DNA from: Thermoanaerobacter sp. A7A
GTDB lineage: Bacteria; Bacillota; Thermoanaerobacteria; Thermoanaerobacterales; Thermoanaerobacteraceae
NCBI RefSeq assembly: GCF_000445185.1
Contig: NZ_AVAF01000004.1
Location: 1-39,109 of the forward strand
DNA: 39,109 bases
Direction of reading: 5' to 3'
How positions within the stretch are numbered: the first letter of the stretch is position 1; each line of letters begins with the position of its first letter. Shown here piece after piece: positions 24,838 through 35,719 of this stretch. The notes below the pieces were generated by a model. That model worked only from the letters and a program-made list of their open reading frames with translations. It was not told where the DNA came from and made no database searches. Position numbers and translations under genes: made by a program.

Positions 24838-26054
24838 GTCCTGTAACTCCCATTGATTTTCACATAGTCATAGCTTAAATCGCACCCCCAAGAAGTCGCA
24901 GTACATTCCCCGGCTTTCATATCTACAGTTAGAGTAATTTCTTTTTCTTTTAAAATTTCTTTGGCTAAAGCCTCATCAAAAAAGATGTATCCGCCGTTTT
25001 CACAAACTTTAACCTCTCCCTTCACGCTTTTTAAATATATGTCAACTCTACTTACGTCAAAATCTGCCCCTGAATACCCCACTGCCGCGAGAATCCTTCC
25101 CCAGTTGGCATCTTCACCGAATATAGCTGTCTTTACAAGATTTGAGTTTACGATAGACTTTGCAGCTAATCTTGCATCTTTTTCAGTTTTTGCATTTATT
25201 ACATTTACTTCCATGAATTTAGTTGCTCCTTCCCCATCCTTCACAATAAGTTTTGCAAGAGTTTTATTTACATACTCTAAGGCTTTATAAAACACATCAA
25301 ATTCATGAGTCCCTTCTTCTATTGTTTTGTTTTGCGCTTCCCCATTTGCAAGTATTATCGCTGTATCATTTGTGCTCATATCTCCATCAACAGAAATCAT
25401 GTTATAAGTTTTGTCTACAGTTTCTTTAAAAGCTTTATTTAATGCAACCTTAGTTATATTAGCATCTGTAAGTATAAAAGAAAGCATTGTGGCCATATTT
25501 GGATGTATCATACCTGACCCTTTCGCAAACCCTGTCATTGTAACAATTTTACCTTCTATTACAAACTTGGCTGTCACACCTTTTAAAAAGGTATCTGTTG
25601 TCATTATAGCTTCAGCCGCCTGGTACCCACCCTCTGTTGAAAGATTTTCTGCCGCAGCCTCAATCCCTTTTAAAACTTTTTCCATAGGAAGAGGTACTCC
25701 AATAACTCCTGTAGAACATACCAGCACATTTTCTTCATCTATTTTAAGAAGTTGTGACACTTTTTTTGCCATGTTAACCGCATCCTCAAAGCCTTTTTCT
25801 CCTGTGCAGGCATTGGCATTGCCACTGTTTATAATGATCGCCTGTGCTATACCTTTTTCTATTCTTTTCATATCAAGAAGGACTGGCGCCGCTTTAACCT
25901 TATTCGTTGTAAATACTGCTGCTGCATTTGCCACTTTTTCTGAATATATTAATGCAATATCCTTTTTACTTTTTTTTATCCCTGCAAAAATGCCTGAGGC
26001 TAAAAAGCCTTTTGGCAGTTCAATGCTTCCTTCTAAAATCTCCAACTCTTCCAT
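24834..26054 (-). CDS. argJ: Bifunctional glutamate N-acetyltransferase / ornithine acetyltransferase
   Basis: Transfers acetyl from N-acetylornithine to glutamate, recycling the acetyl group; bifunctional members also use acetyl-CoA. 406 residues. The autoproteolysis site, KGSGMIHPNMATMLSFILTDA, is intact and its Thr would become the nucleophile of the beta subunit. CSTGVIGVPLPMEK and GEDANWGRILAAVGYSG are further family motifs. ATG 26054 is chosen since GGAGG lies eight bases upstream; the annotated frame is five codons longer. No argA or argE is seen nearby, as expected for an ArgJ-based cyclic pathway. Overlaps argB by four bases. Confidence 0.96.
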   Translation of the reverse strand: MEELEILEGSIELPKGFLASGIFAGIKKSKKDIALIYSEKVANAAAVFTTNKVKAAPVLLDMKRIEKGIAQAIIINSGNANACTGEKGFEDAVNMAKKVSQLLKIDEENVLVCSTGVIGVPLPMEKVLKGIEAAAENLSTEGGYQAAEAIMTTDTFLKGVTAKFVIEGKIVTMTGFAKGSGMIHPNMATMLSFILTDANITKVALNKAFKETVDKTYNMISVDGDMSTNDTAIILANGEAQNKTIEEGTHEFDVFYKALEYVNKTLAKLIVKDGEGATKFMEVNVINAKTEKDARLAAKSIVNSNLVKTAIFGEDANWGRILAAVGYSGADFDVSRVDIYLKSVKGEVKVCENGGYIFFDEALAKEILKEKEITLTVDMKAGECTATSWGCDLSYDYVKINGSYRT

Positions 26055-26098
26055 TATCAAATCCTCCAAATCCCTTTATTTTTTGTTTGTGGTTTTAT

Positions 26099-27133
26099 CT
26101 AAGGATATATTGGAACTATATCAAGTCCAGTATTTTCATTTATTCCAAACATAATATTCATATTTTGCACTGCCTGGCCTGACGCTCCTTTGACAAGATT
26201 GTCAATAGCAGACATAACTATTAGAGTACTTGTATGTTTATCAATCTCAAACCCTATGTGGCAAAAGTTTGAACCATACACGTTTTTTGTTGCGGGGTAA
26301 TTACCAGGTTGTAACACTTTTACAAAATACTCATTTTTATAAAAATCGGTGTAAACATTATAAACAGTGTTTACATCCATATCTTTTTTTAGTTTGCAAT
26401 ACATAGTACTTAAAATTCCTCTTGTCATTGGCGTAAGGTGGGGAGTAAACACAACTGACACTTTTTCACCAAAAACTTTTGAAAGCTCTTGCTCAATCTC
26501 TGGGATATGTCTATGCTTTGCAACATTATACGCTTTTATGTTTTCATTGCATTCTGCATACATATTGTTATGGGAGAGATTGTGACCTGCACCTGATACA
26601 CCTGACTTTGAATCAACAATTACATTCCCCTCTATTATGCCATTTTTCAAAAGAGGCATAAGTCCTAATATAACGCTTGTAGGATAACATCCCGGATTTC
26701 CTACTACTTCAGCCTCTTTTATAGTTTCTCTGTAAACTTCCGGAAGACCATATACTCTTTTAATACCTTCATAATTTTCATAATCTCCACCATACCATTC
26801 TTTGTAGACGGAATAATCATCAAATCTAAAGTCAGCTCCTAAGTCAATCACCTTTACTCCTTTTTTTACAGCTTCTCTGGCGATTTTTGAAGCATGACCT
26901 GAAGGCAAAGCCGTAAATATGACATCGCATTCTGACATTGCCTTTTCTAGGCTTAACTCTTCCAACTCTTTGTCGCAAAAACCAATGAGGGATGAATAAA
27001 CATCCGAAATTGCTTTGGCATTATAACTTTGAGAAGAAAGATATTTTATTTCTACTTTTTCGTGCTTTGAAAGTATTCTTATAAGTTCGACCCCCGTATA
27101 ACCCGTTGCCCCAAATATTCCTACTCTCACCAT
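26099..27133 (-). CDS. argC: N-acetyl-gamma-glutamyl-phosphate reductase
   Basis: The NADPH-dependent third step of arginine synthesis. 344 residues. The Rossmann motif [17 protein letters not shown] opens the protein, the catalytic Cys lies in [15 protein letters not shown] near residue 148, and [11 protein letters not shown] is the conserved His region. It is the first gene of the eight-gene operon, with GGGAGG eight bases before the ATG and a 160-base leader behind a TTGAAA/TATAAT promoter. Genes from argC to argH are spaced by less than 45 bases or overlap. Confidence 0.97.
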   Translation of the reverse strand: MVRVGIFGATGYTGVELIRILSKHEKVEIKYLSSQSYNAKAISDVYSSLIGFCDKELEELSLEKAMSECDVIFTALPSGHASKIAREAVKKGVKVIDLGADFRFDDYSVYKEWYGGDYENYEGIKRVYGLPEVYRETIKEAEVVGNPGCYPTSVILGLMPLLKNGIIEGNVIVDSKSGVSGAGHNLSHNNMYAECNENIKAYNVAKHRHIPEIEQELSKVFGEKVSVVFTPHLTPMTRGILSTMYCKLKKDMDVNTVYNVYTDFYKNEYFVKVLQPGNYPATKNVYGSNFCHIGFEIDKHTSTLIVMSAIDNLVKGASGQAVQNMNIMFGINENTGLDIVPIYP

Positions 27134-27196
27134 TTAAAGTGCCTCCCTCTTTTACATCCCCTGTCATTTATTAATATATATACGCTTTGATTTATA

Positions 27197-27240
27197 TTTA
27201 TGCATAAAGTGTTAAAAAAATATTTTTTAATGCATAAATA
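27197..27240 (-). promoter_or_regulatory. Candidate ArgR operators of the arginine operon
   Basis: TTTATGCATAAA (27197-27208, a perfect palindrome) and a second ATGCATAAATA (27230-27240) lie exactly 30 bases apart, downstream of the promoter. They resemble ARG boxes (TGAATWWWWATTCA) only loosely. Position, pairing and operon identity support ArgR; the sequence match alone is weak. Confidence 0.35.
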
Positions 27241-27277
27241 CAATATTTAATTTATAATTATACAACTTTTATTTTAC

Positions 27278-27307
27278 ATTATACCACCATAAAAAATTTT
27301 TTCAAGA
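27278..27307 (-). promoter_or_regulatory. Promoter of the arginine operon
   Basis: On the minus strand TTGAAA, a 16-base spacer and TATAAT (in GGTATAATG), about 150 bases before argC. A second TATAAT further downstream lacks a good -35. Confidence 0.55.
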
Positions 27308-27359
27308 GTTTTTCATAAAAAATTTCGTTAAATTATTTCGCAAAAATAAAAAATAATGA

Positions 27360-27388
27360 TTGACAAATTCCTAACGATGTGTTATATT
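27360..27388 (+). promoter_or_regulatory. Promoter of adhB
   Basis: TTGACA (27360-27365), a 17-base spacer and TATATT (27383-27388), about 105 bases upstream of the gene. Confidence 0.7.
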
Positions 27389-27392
27389 ATAA

Positions 27393-27411
27393 ATTGTATA
27401 CTGTATACAAT
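27393..27411 (+). promoter_or_regulatory. Palindromic operator at the adhB transcription start
   Basis: ATTGTATAC-T-GTATACAAT is a perfect inverted repeat with 9-base arms, placed where transcription would begin. Such TTGTATAC-type sites are typical of GntR-family repressors in Firmicutes. The regulator is not encoded nearby. Confidence 0.6.
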
Positions 27412-27494
27412 TATAAAATAAATTATTAATAATTAACGGGTTAGCTAGTATTCACATTAATAACTTTCCCAGTATTTCAGGAGGTGTCTTAATA

Positions 27495-28553
27495 ATGAAA
27501 GGTTTTGCAATGCTCAGTATCGGTAAAGTCGGTTGGATTGAAAAAGAAAAGCCTACTCCCGGCCCTTTTGACGCTATCGTAAGACCTCTAGCTGTGGCCC
27601 CTTGCACTTCGGACGTTCATACCGTTTTTGAAGGTGCTATTGGCGAAAGACATAACATGATACTCGGTCACGAAGCTGTAGGTGAAGTAGTTGAAGTAGG
27701 TAGTGAGGTAAAAGATTTTAAACCTGGTGATCGCGTTGTTGTACCAGCTATTACCCCTGATTGGCGAACCTCTGAAGTACAAAGAGGATATCACCAACAC
27801 TCTGGTGGAATGCTGGCAGGCTGGAAATTTTCGAATATAAAAGATGGTGTTTTTGGTGAATTTTTTCATGTGAACGATGCTGATATGAATTTAGCACATC
27901 TGCCTAAGGAAATTCCATTGGAAGCTGCAGTTATGATTCCCGATATGATGACTACTGGTTTTCACGGAGCCGAACTGGCAGAAATAGAATTAGGTGCAAC
28001 GGTAGCGGTTTTGGGTATTGGTCCAGTAGGTCTTATGGCAGTCGCTGGTGCCAAATTGCGGGGTGCTGGAAGAATTATTGCAGTAGGCAGTAGACCTGTT
28101 TGTGTAGATGCTGCAAAATACTATGGAGCTACTGATATTGTAAACTATAAAAATGGTCCTATCGAAAGCCAGATTATGGATTTAACGGAAGGCAAAGGTG
28201 TTGATGCTGCCATCATCGCTGGAGGAAATGCTGACATTATGGCTACAGCAGTTAAGATTGTTAAACCAGGCGGCACCATCGCTAATGTAAATTATTTTGG
28301 CGAAGGAGATGTTCTGCCTGTTCCTCGTCTTGAATGGGGTTGCGGCATGGCTCATAAAGCTATAAAAGGCGGTTTATGCCCTGGTGGACGTCTAAGAATG
28401 GAAAGACTGATTGACCTTGTTTTTTATAAGCGTGTCGATCCTTCCAAACTCGTCACTCATGTTTTTCAAGGATTTGATAATATTGAAAAAGCTCTAATGC
28501 TGATGAAAGATAAACCAAAAGACCTAATCAAACCTGTTGTAATATTAACATAA
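27495..28553 (+). CDS. adhB: NADP-dependent secondary alcohol dehydrogenase
   Basis: Oxidises secondary alcohols and reduces ketones and acetaldehyde with NADP(H), the bifunctional AdhB-type enzyme of ethanol-forming Thermoanaerobacter. 352 residues, tetrameric in the family. Catalytic zinc ligands fall at Cys37 (VAPCTSD), His59 (GHEAVGE) and Asp150 (IPDMMTTGFHG). The nucleotide motif GIGPVGLMAVAGAKLRG is followed by VGSRPVC (Gly-Ser-Arg, NADP 2'-phosphate site) and YYGATD. From memory the sequence differs from the T. brockii enzyme at only about a dozen positions. Structural zinc ligands are absent, as expected in this subgroup. It starts after GGAGGTG, has its own promoter and operator, and ends in a strong terminator. 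Confidence 0.97.
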   Translation: MKGFAMLSIGKVGWIEKEKPTPGPFDAIVRPLAVAPCTSDVHTVFEGAIGERHNMILGHEAVGEVVEVGSEVKDFKPGDRVVVPAITPDWRTSEVQRGYHQHSGGMLAGWKFSNIKDGVFGEFFHVNDADMNLAHLPKEIPLEAAVMIPDMMTTGFHGAELAEIELGATVAVLGIGPVGLMAVAGAKLRGAGRIIAVGSRPVCVDAAKYYGATDIVNYKNGPIESQIMDLTEGKGVDAAIIAGGNADIMATAVKIVKPGGTIANVNYFGEGDVLPVPRLEWGCGMAHKAIKGGLCPGGRLRMERLIDLVFYKRVDPSKLVTHVFQGFDNIEKALMLMKDKPKDLIKPVVILT

Positions 28554-28583
28554 AAATGGGGACTTAAACCCCCATTTTTATGT
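28551..28583 (+). terminator. Rho-independent terminator of adhB
   Basis: TAAAAATGGGG (28551-28561, containing the stop codon) pairs with CCCCATTTTTA (28570-28580) around an eight-base loop, with T-rich sequence in the 3' arm. Confidence 0.8.
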
Positions 28584-28628
28584 TGATAAAGCTAAATACA
28601 ACGGTTTTTTTTGTGACACATCGGCCTT

Positions 28629-28663
28629 TTGTTAAAAAATAACAATAAATAGTTATTTTCGTA
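28629..28663 (+). promoter_or_regulatory. Candidate redox-regulator (Rex-like) site before nfnAB
   Basis: TTGTTAAAAAATAACAA is an inverted repeat and overlaps a second one, AATAAC-N8-GTTATT. It is one base shorter than the Rex consensus TTGTTAA-N4-TTAACAA, so the assignment is tentative. Confidence 0.3.
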
Positions 28664-28746
28664 ACATTTTTATTGTCATTAATACTAATAATATCTTCGA
28701 AAGTGATAAAATATTGCTAAAATCTTAATAGAAAAGGAGGATTATC

Positions 28747-31012
<2,266 letters not shown>

Positions 31013-31029
31013 ACATTTTTCGGTAAACT

Positions 31030-31088
31030 AAAGAGGCGATAGCAGTCGGTGCTGTGGAAGGATATACATCCAGCTATCGTCTCTTTTA
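31030..31088 (+). terminator. Terminator-like hairpin after nfnB
   Basis: AAAGAGGCGATAGC pairs with GCTATCGTCTCTTTT around a 31-base insert that contains a small GGAT/ATCC hairpin. It lies 18 bases past the nfnB stop. Confidence 0.65.
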
Positions 31089-31174
31089 TTTATGAATTTA
31101 TCTTTTGCCTGCTCATTTATTTCCTGTTCAGCAATCGTTTTTAAAATTTTGTTGCTTGCATCTATTAATAAAAG

Positions 31175-32905
31175 CTACCTCCTATTTTGCATCTTTTGAA
31201 AAAACAAAGAGCCACAGATTTCATGAACTTCATAAGTGTTTATTACGTCTTTTGCCTCCAACCAGCCTTTTCTGGCAATTCCTACCCCATACTTTACATC
31301 ATTTAAGCCTTCTATGCTGTGGGCATCAGGGCATATCGCAAGTTTTACCCCTTTTTCTTTTGCATGTTTTACATATCGCCAGTCTAAATCAAGCCTATAA
31401 GGGTTTGCGTTTATCTCAATTATCTTGCCATAATGGGCTGCTGCTTCTATAACTTCATATATATCTATTTCATAACTGTCTCTCGCTAAAAGAAGCCTCC
31501 CTGTAACATGCCCTATTATAGTTGTATATTTATTTTCTATGGCCTTTATCATTCTTTTTGTCATATCTTCTTTACTCATCCTGAAATGAGAATGGATGGA
31601 TGCAATCACAAATTCAAATTGCTTTAATATCTCCTCTCCATAATCTAAAGAACCGTCAGGCAGTATATCAGACTCTATCCCTTTGAAAATGACTATATCG
31701 TTATATTTTTTATTTAACTCCTCTATTTCCTCCCATTGCCTTACTAAGTCTTCTTCTTTAAGACCTCCTGCATAAAAAGCAGATTTGCTGTGGTCTGTGA
31801 TGCCTATATACTTATACCCCAATTTTCTCGCCGCCTCTACCATTTCTACCAGGGTATTAGCCCCATCACTGTAAGTCGTATGAACGTGGAAAACTCCTTT
31901 TATATCTTTTTCTTCTATTAATTTCGGAAGCTCACCTTTTTCTGCCGCTTCTATTTCTCCCATGTTTTCTCTTAATTCAGGAGGAATATATAAAAGTCCT
32001 AATTTATTAAATACCTCCTCTTCGCTTTTACATTCTATAAGTTTGTCTCCTTTAAAAAGGCCGTATTCGTTCATTTTGATACCCATTTGCTTCGCCCTAT
32101 GCCTCATTGCAGTATTGTGCTCTTTGCTGCCTGTAAAGTGGTGAAGTGCATAAGGAAATTCTTTTTCCGTTACAACTCTTAAATCTGTATTTATACCCGA
32201 CTTTAAAGTGACACTGGTTTTTGTATCTCCTTTTGCTATAACTTCCCTTACATCTTGGTAATTTACAAAGGCTTCCATAACTTTTGAGGAATCTGATGCC
32301 GCAGCCAAAATATCAATATCTTTTACTATCTCTTTTTTCCTTCGTAAACTACCTGCAATTTCCGTCACTAATGCAGTTTTAGTCATATCTAAATATTCCT
32401 TTAATTTAAGCGCTTCTGTGTAAGCTTCTGGATATAAATGCTGACCGCTGAATTGCTTTACAAACTGTATCCCTTCCAAAATTTTCTTTTGAGTTTTTTC
32501 CCCAAAACCCGCAAGGTCTATCAATCTATTTTCTATACAAGCATATTCCAACTCTCTAATTGTGGTAATATTCAATTTTTCGTATATAGTCTTTATCTTT
32601 TTTGGACCAAGACCGGGAATTTTAAGCATTTCAACAAGCCCTTCAGGAATAGAGGCTTTTAAATCCTCATAATATTTCATTTTACCTGTTAAAACTAGCT
32701 CCGTAATCTTTTTATTAATTGCCTCCCCTATCCCTTTTATGCCTTTTAATCTATCCTCTTTAACAAGGATTTCTATATCTTCATCTAATAATTCTATTGT
32801 CCTCGCAGCATTATAATAAGCTCTCGACTTAAAAGGATTTTCCCCTTTAAGCTCCAGCAATAACCCTATATTGTTTAAAACATTCGCAATCTCTTTTTTA
32901 TCCAT
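31175..32905 (-). CDS. polX: DNA polymerase X family protein with PHP domain
   Basis: A bacterial PolX, a gap-filling repair polymerase with 3'-5' exonuclease activity. 576 residues. The N-terminal 8-kDa helical part has helix-hairpin-helix motifs (LKGIKGIGEAINKKI, KIPGLGPKKIKTIY). The palm follows with AGSLRRKKEIVKDIDILAA (nucleotidyl transferase Asp pair) near residue 185, then FTGSKEHNTAMRHRA. The C-terminal PHP domain shows HVHTTYSDG, GITDHSKSAF, ASIHSHF and CPDAHS metal ligands. ATG 32905 with AAGGGGAAG upstream is preferred to the GTG seven codons earlier. The length fits the usual 570. It is monocistronic and convergent with nfnB. Confidence 0.94.
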   Translation of the reverse strand: MDKKEIANVLNNIGLLLELKGENPFKSRAYYNAARTIELLDEDIEILVKEDRLKGIKGIGEAINKKITELVLTGKMKYYEDLKASIPEGLVEMLKIPGLGPKKIKTIYEKLNITTIRELEYACIENRLIDLAGFGEKTQKKILEGIQFVKQFSGQHLYPEAYTEALKLKEYLDMTKTALVTEIAGSLRRKKEIVKDIDILAAASDSSKVMEAFVNYQDVREVIAKGDTKTSVTLKSGINTDLRVVTEKEFPYALHHFTGSKEHNTAMRHRAKQMGIKMNEYGLFKGDKLIECKSEEEVFNKLGLLYIPPELRENMGEIEAAEKGELPKLIEEKDIKGVFHVHTTYSDGANTLVEMVEAARKLGYKYIGITDHSKSAFYAGGLKEEDLVRQWEEIEELNKKYNDIVIFKGIESDILPDGSLDYGEEILKQFEFVIASIHSHFRMSKEDMTKRMIKAIENKYTTIIGHVTGRLLLARDSYEIDIYEVIEAAAHYGKIIEINANPYRLDLDWRYVKHAKEKGVKLAICPDAHSIEGLNDVKYGVGIARKGWLEAKDVINTYEVHEICGSLFFQKMQNRR

Positions 32906-32959
32906 TTTATACTTCCCCTTTAGCACACAAAATCTTTAGTACATTATACCACAGAAAAA

Positions 32960-32998
32960 ATAAAAAATAGAGGATTAAATATAGCCTCTCTTTATAAA
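32960..32998 (-). terminator. Weak terminator candidate after the sigY operon
   Basis: On the minus strand AGAGGC...TCCTCT is followed by ATTTTTTATTTTTT, downstream of REP-like copy D. The stem has only five good pairs. Confidence 0.3.
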
Positions 32999-33000
32999 AG

Positions 33001-33058
33001 ACAAGGGGACGGTTCTTTTGTCTTATTCCAATATGAAACAAAAAAACCGTCTCCTTGT
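33001..33058. repeat. REP-like hairpin repeat, copy D
   Basis: ACAAGGGGACGGTTCTTTTGT pairs with ACAAAAAAACCGTCTCCTTGT around a 16-base loop. It lies 12 bases behind the last gene of the sigY-type operon. Confidence 0.75.
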
Positions 33059-33069
33059 TCGGGAAGAAG

Positions 33070-33825
33070 TTATATTATTTCAATTTTGTTCATTATTTTC
33101 ATTGTAAATATGAACAATATTATGCAATATAGTATTGTCCATATAATTGTAGTTAAAATATTTTCTGTACTAAAGGAATTCGCAAGTGAGATTAAGTTGT
33201 AGGGAATAAATTTAGCTATTTTATCAATATTTACTAATATTGCTGAGACTATATGAAGTATTAATACTGATAATGCAGCTATTATACCTTTTTTCAAAAT
33301 GCTACTCAAAAATATAAGCAATGTTATTGTGAAAATATAATAAGTTGACATTAAGATAGATGATATTAATATTTTATTGAAAGCTATGACGTTGTTATGG
33401 AAAAGTGTTGTTGCGTAATAGTAGTTAATAGCAAATCCAGTTATTATGAAAATTGACAAAGTAACGGAATAATGAAGTATTTTTGATATGACAATAGCTG
33501 AAAGGTTAGCACCTTTAGAATAAGGGAATACTAATTTTTGTGAAGACACTTCTTCACTTAGGGTTCCCATGAGTGTTAAAAGCACTATCAGTAATGATAT
33601 TTGATTTAAATCCTTTATATAATTTTGTACTGCAGATTTCATATCAATTTGTATTAAAGAAGCTAAATCACCATTTATTTCATTTTTAAGCATTTCTGGA
33701 AGCAATTTAAGGATTATAGGATCAAGTATAGCAAATAGAACAATGCCAATTAGAAGTATTAGATATTTGTAATGCCTCCACGATTCTATTATTTCCTTTT
33801 TCAGATATGCTTTAAAGGTGTTCAT
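33070..33825 (-). CDS. yxlG: ABC-2 type transporter permease (YxlG-like)
   Basis: A 251-residue integral membrane protein with about six helices (for example ILLIGIVLFAILDPIIL, ISLLIVLLTLMGTL and ITLLIFLSSILKKGIIAAL). The opening MNTFKAYLKKEIIESWRHYKYLILL and the EEVSSQKLVFPYSKGANLSAIVISKILHY loop are typical of ABC-2 permeases. The start overlaps the ATPase gene by 14 bases. Gene order equals the Bacillus sigY-yxlCDEFG operon, which gives the symbol. The substrate is unknown; in Bacillus the transporter affects maintenance of the SP-beta prophage. Confidence 0.8.
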   Translation of the reverse strand: MNTFKAYLKKEIIESWRHYKYLILLIGIVLFAILDPIILKLLPEMLKNEINGDLASLIQIDMKSAVQNYIKDLNQISLLIVLLTLMGTLSEEVSSQKLVFPYSKGANLSAIVISKILHYSVTLSIFIITGFAINYYYATTLFHNNVIAFNKILISSILMSTYYIFTITLLIFLSSILKKGIIAALSVLILHIVSAILVNIDKIAKFIPYNLISLANSFSTENILTTIIWTILYCIILFIFTMKIMNKIEII

Positions 33826-34738
33826 TTTGCTTCACCATCCTTATAAATATGTCCTCTAGAGTATTTTCTCTTCTTTGCAGTGATATAACAGGTATACTAA
33901 GTTTTGATATTTCATTGAGGATATTCTTTTTTGCTGCTTCAATGTCATTTACGTAAATACTTATAATATCATTCTCTATTTTAATATCATCAATCCATTT
34001 TACATTATTAAGTTTTTCTTCAGCATTGGTAGGTAAATTTTCAAAGACAATATCATACACAGGCTGAATATATTTTTGCTTTAATTCTTTTAATCTTCCT
34101 GAAAAGATAATTTTACCTTTATCAAGTATGCCAACATAGTCGCAAACTCTCTCAGCATCACTTAATATATGGGTAGATAAGAATATGGTTTTTCCATTTT
34201 TCTTCATTTCCAAGATTTGATTAAGTATATCATATCTGCTTTCTGGATCTAAGGCAGATGTAGGTTCATCTAAAAAAATTATTTCAGGGTTATCTAAAAG
34301 AGCCACCGCCAGTCCTAATTTTTGCTTCATTCCTCTTGAATAACCTTGTATTTTTTTGTTGGCGGCTTCTTTTAATTTAACTGTATTAAGGAGTTCTTCC
34401 ACTTCTGTGCTAGCTTTTTGATGAGGAATACCTCTTATTTTGCTTATAAAATACAGGTATTCGCTGCCAGTCATGTAGTTATAAAAAGTAGGATTTTCAG
34501 GAAGGTATCCTATTTCGTCAATTAGTTTCCTATTATTTCTATTTAACATTTTACCATTTATATATATTTCTCCCTCATCATAATCAATAAGCCCTGTTAA
34601 AATGTTCATTGTGGTAGTTTTACCAGCACCATTTCGCCCTAATAAGCCGTAAATATTTCCTTTTTCAACTTCAAAACTTATCCCTTTTAAAACTTCATAT
34701 TTACCGTATTTTTTTGTTAGATTAAAAACTTTTATCAT
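33812..34738 (-). CDS. yxlF: ABC transporter ATP-binding protein (YxlF-like)
   Basis: A 308-residue ABC ATPase. Walker A GLLGRNGAGKTTTMN at about residues 33-47, Q-loop GYLPENPTFY near 83, signature YSRGMKQKLGLA near 138, Walker B PEIIFLDEPTSALDP, and switch His in TIFLSTHIL. The C-terminal 85 residues are an accessory domain typical of ABC-2 export ATPases. The ATG follows a weak ribosome site and lies one base past the preceding stop. Together with the permease behind it, it should form an exporter. Confidence 0.9.
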   Translation of the reverse strand: MIKVFNLTKKYGKYEVLKGISFEVEKGNIYGLLGRNGAGKTTTMNILTGLIDYDEGEIYINGKMLNRNNRKLIDEIGYLPENPTFYNYMTGSEYLYFISKIRGIPHQKASTEVEELLNTVKLKEAANKKIQGYSRGMKQKLGLAVALLDNPEIIFLDEPTSALDPESRYDILNQILEMKKNGKTIFLSTHILSDAERVCDYVGILDKGKIIFSGRLKELKQKYIQPVYDIVFENLPTNAEEKLNNVKWIDDIKIENDIISIYVNDIEAAKKNILNEISKLSIPVISLQRRENTLEDIFIRMVKQNEHL

Positions 34739-34739
34739 G

Positions 34740-34946
34740 TTATTCTCTCTCCCTGCCTATAGTTAAAAATATCAAGCAACCTAATATTTCTCCAAAGATT
34801 ATAATTAAAAACCATGCCCATTTTGGAAGATATTTAACTTTGTCTTTTGAAAGTCTGTAAATTGAAAATACAGTAAGTCCTAACTGGATTATAGCTAAAG
34901 GAAGAAGTAGTTTTATTAATTCAGGATTGCTTAATTTATCAATCAT
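34740..34946 (-). CDS. yxlE: Small membrane protein with PLDNc domain (YxlE-like)
   Basis: 68 residues with two transmembrane helices (IKLLLPLAIIQLGLTVFSIY and WAWFLIIIFGEILGCLIFLTIG). The loop YRLSKDKVKYLPKWAWFLI and the closing IGR are the PLDNc (phospholipase D nuclease N-terminal) pattern, found alone in small membrane proteins. YxlE in Bacillus has this place in the sigY operon and takes part in restraining SigY. AGGAGG lies about eight bases upstream of the ATG. Confidence 0.75.
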   Translation of the reverse strand: MIDKLSNPELIKLLLPLAIIQLGLTVFSIYRLSKDKVKYLPKWAWFLIIIFGEILGCLIFLTIGRERE

Positions 34947-34965
34947 TAATTTAGACCTCCTCAGA

Positions 34966-35298
34966 TTATTTTAATTTTGTTGAACATTCAGGACAGTATT
35001 TCCAATCATCTTTTATTTCGGCTCCACATTTTGGACATGTTTTCTTTAAAGAAGTACCACAATAAGGACAGAATTTGTAATCATTTCTTACTGTTTTTCC
35101 ACAATTAGGACATTTAAGATATCCATACCTTGTTACAAAAAGGTATATGATTAAAGATGTAGGTATATTTAGGAGTCCAAAAATCCCCCATGCCCAGTAG
35201 TATTTTTCACCACGTTTTTTTGCATCCATAAAAATCCATAAAGCTTGAAGAAATAATAGGGGTATTACAATTATTAAAATTAATGTGTTTTTGGACAT
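34966..35298 (-). CDS. Membrane protein with two C-terminal zinc ribbons
   Basis: 110 residues. Two helices (LILIIVIPLLFLQALWIFM and WAWGIFGLLNIPTSLIIYLFV) precede two CxxC pairs of zinc-ribbon type: CPNCGKTVRNDYKFCPYCG and CPKCGAEIKDDWKYCPEC. The membrane part DAKKRGEKYYWAWGIFGLLNIPTSLI resembles other PLDNc-like or DUF-type small proteins. It occupies the slot of yxlD in the Bacillus sigY operon, between the anti-sigma and yxlE, but I cannot say that it is orthologous. The ribbons face the cytoplasm or not, depending on topology; a regulatory contact with SigY is conceivable. Confidence 0.75.
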   Translation of the reverse strand: MSKNTLILIIVIPLLFLQALWIFMDAKKRGEKYYWAWGIFGLLNIPTSLIIYLFVTRYGYLKCPNCGKTVRNDYKFCPYCGTSLKKTCPKCGAEIKDDWKYCPECSTKLK

Positions 35299-35302
35299 TT
35301 TA

Positions 35303-35719
35303 TCATCTCCTTGAAGTCTTTAATTTGTAAAAGGGTATTAAGATTAATGGCAGATTGAAATAAAGGAAAATTTGCGTGTATAGGAGCAACCTAACATGCA
35401 AATTTGCCATAAATAATACTGATGATATTAAGAAAATTATTGATGTGGTTATAAAAATAAGCAATTCAAGCCTATCTTTTCGTTTATTTCTTATTTGCTC
35501 TGCCTTTTCTATAATTTCTGCGATATTTACTTGCAAGTCTGACATATCAATTTTAACATCTAAGGTATCCATGTAATTTAATGTTAGTTTTAAATTTTTT
35601 TTGAATGTATAACAGTCACTGCAATTTTCAATATGTGAAATTACTTCTGTATTGTCACTAAGTTCATTGTAGTGAATATCAATTATTTTGTCTTGTATTT
35701 TTTTACATTCTCTTTTCAC
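35303..35719 (-). CDS. yxlC: Anti-sigma factor with zinc motif (YxlC-like)
   Basis: 138 residues. The N-terminal part carries HIENCSDCYTFKKNL, the H-x3-C-x2-C zinc anti-sigma (ZAS) motif, preceded by another Cys (RECKKIQDKI) typical of zf-HC2. Two transmembrane helices follow at about 82-100 and 108-127. Such proteins sequester ECF sigma factors at the membrane. The start overlaps the sigma gene by four bases (ATGA), so the two are made together. The assignment to the YxlC position rests on gene order. Confidence 0.85.
   Translation of the reverse strand: MKRECKKIQDKIIDIHYNELSDNTEVISHIENCSDCYTFKKNLKLTLNYMDTLDVKIDMSDLQVNIAEIIEKAEQIRNKRKDRLELLIFITTSIIFLISSVLFMANLHVRLLLYTQIFLYFNLPLILIPFYKLKTSRR

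Larger units (their letters stand above)
27134..27480. other. Divergent control region between argC and adhB
   Basis: A non-coding stretch of 347 bases, very AT-rich, with no gene. It holds the arg operon promoter and candidate ArgR sites on the left and the adhB promoter with a palindromic operator on the right. These are listed separately. Confidence 0.7.

Noticed and set aside
25411-26154. 247-residue plus-strand ORF opposite argJ and the argC end
   Set aside because: Antisense to strongly conserved argJ, no ribosome site or recognisable domain; a shadow frame.
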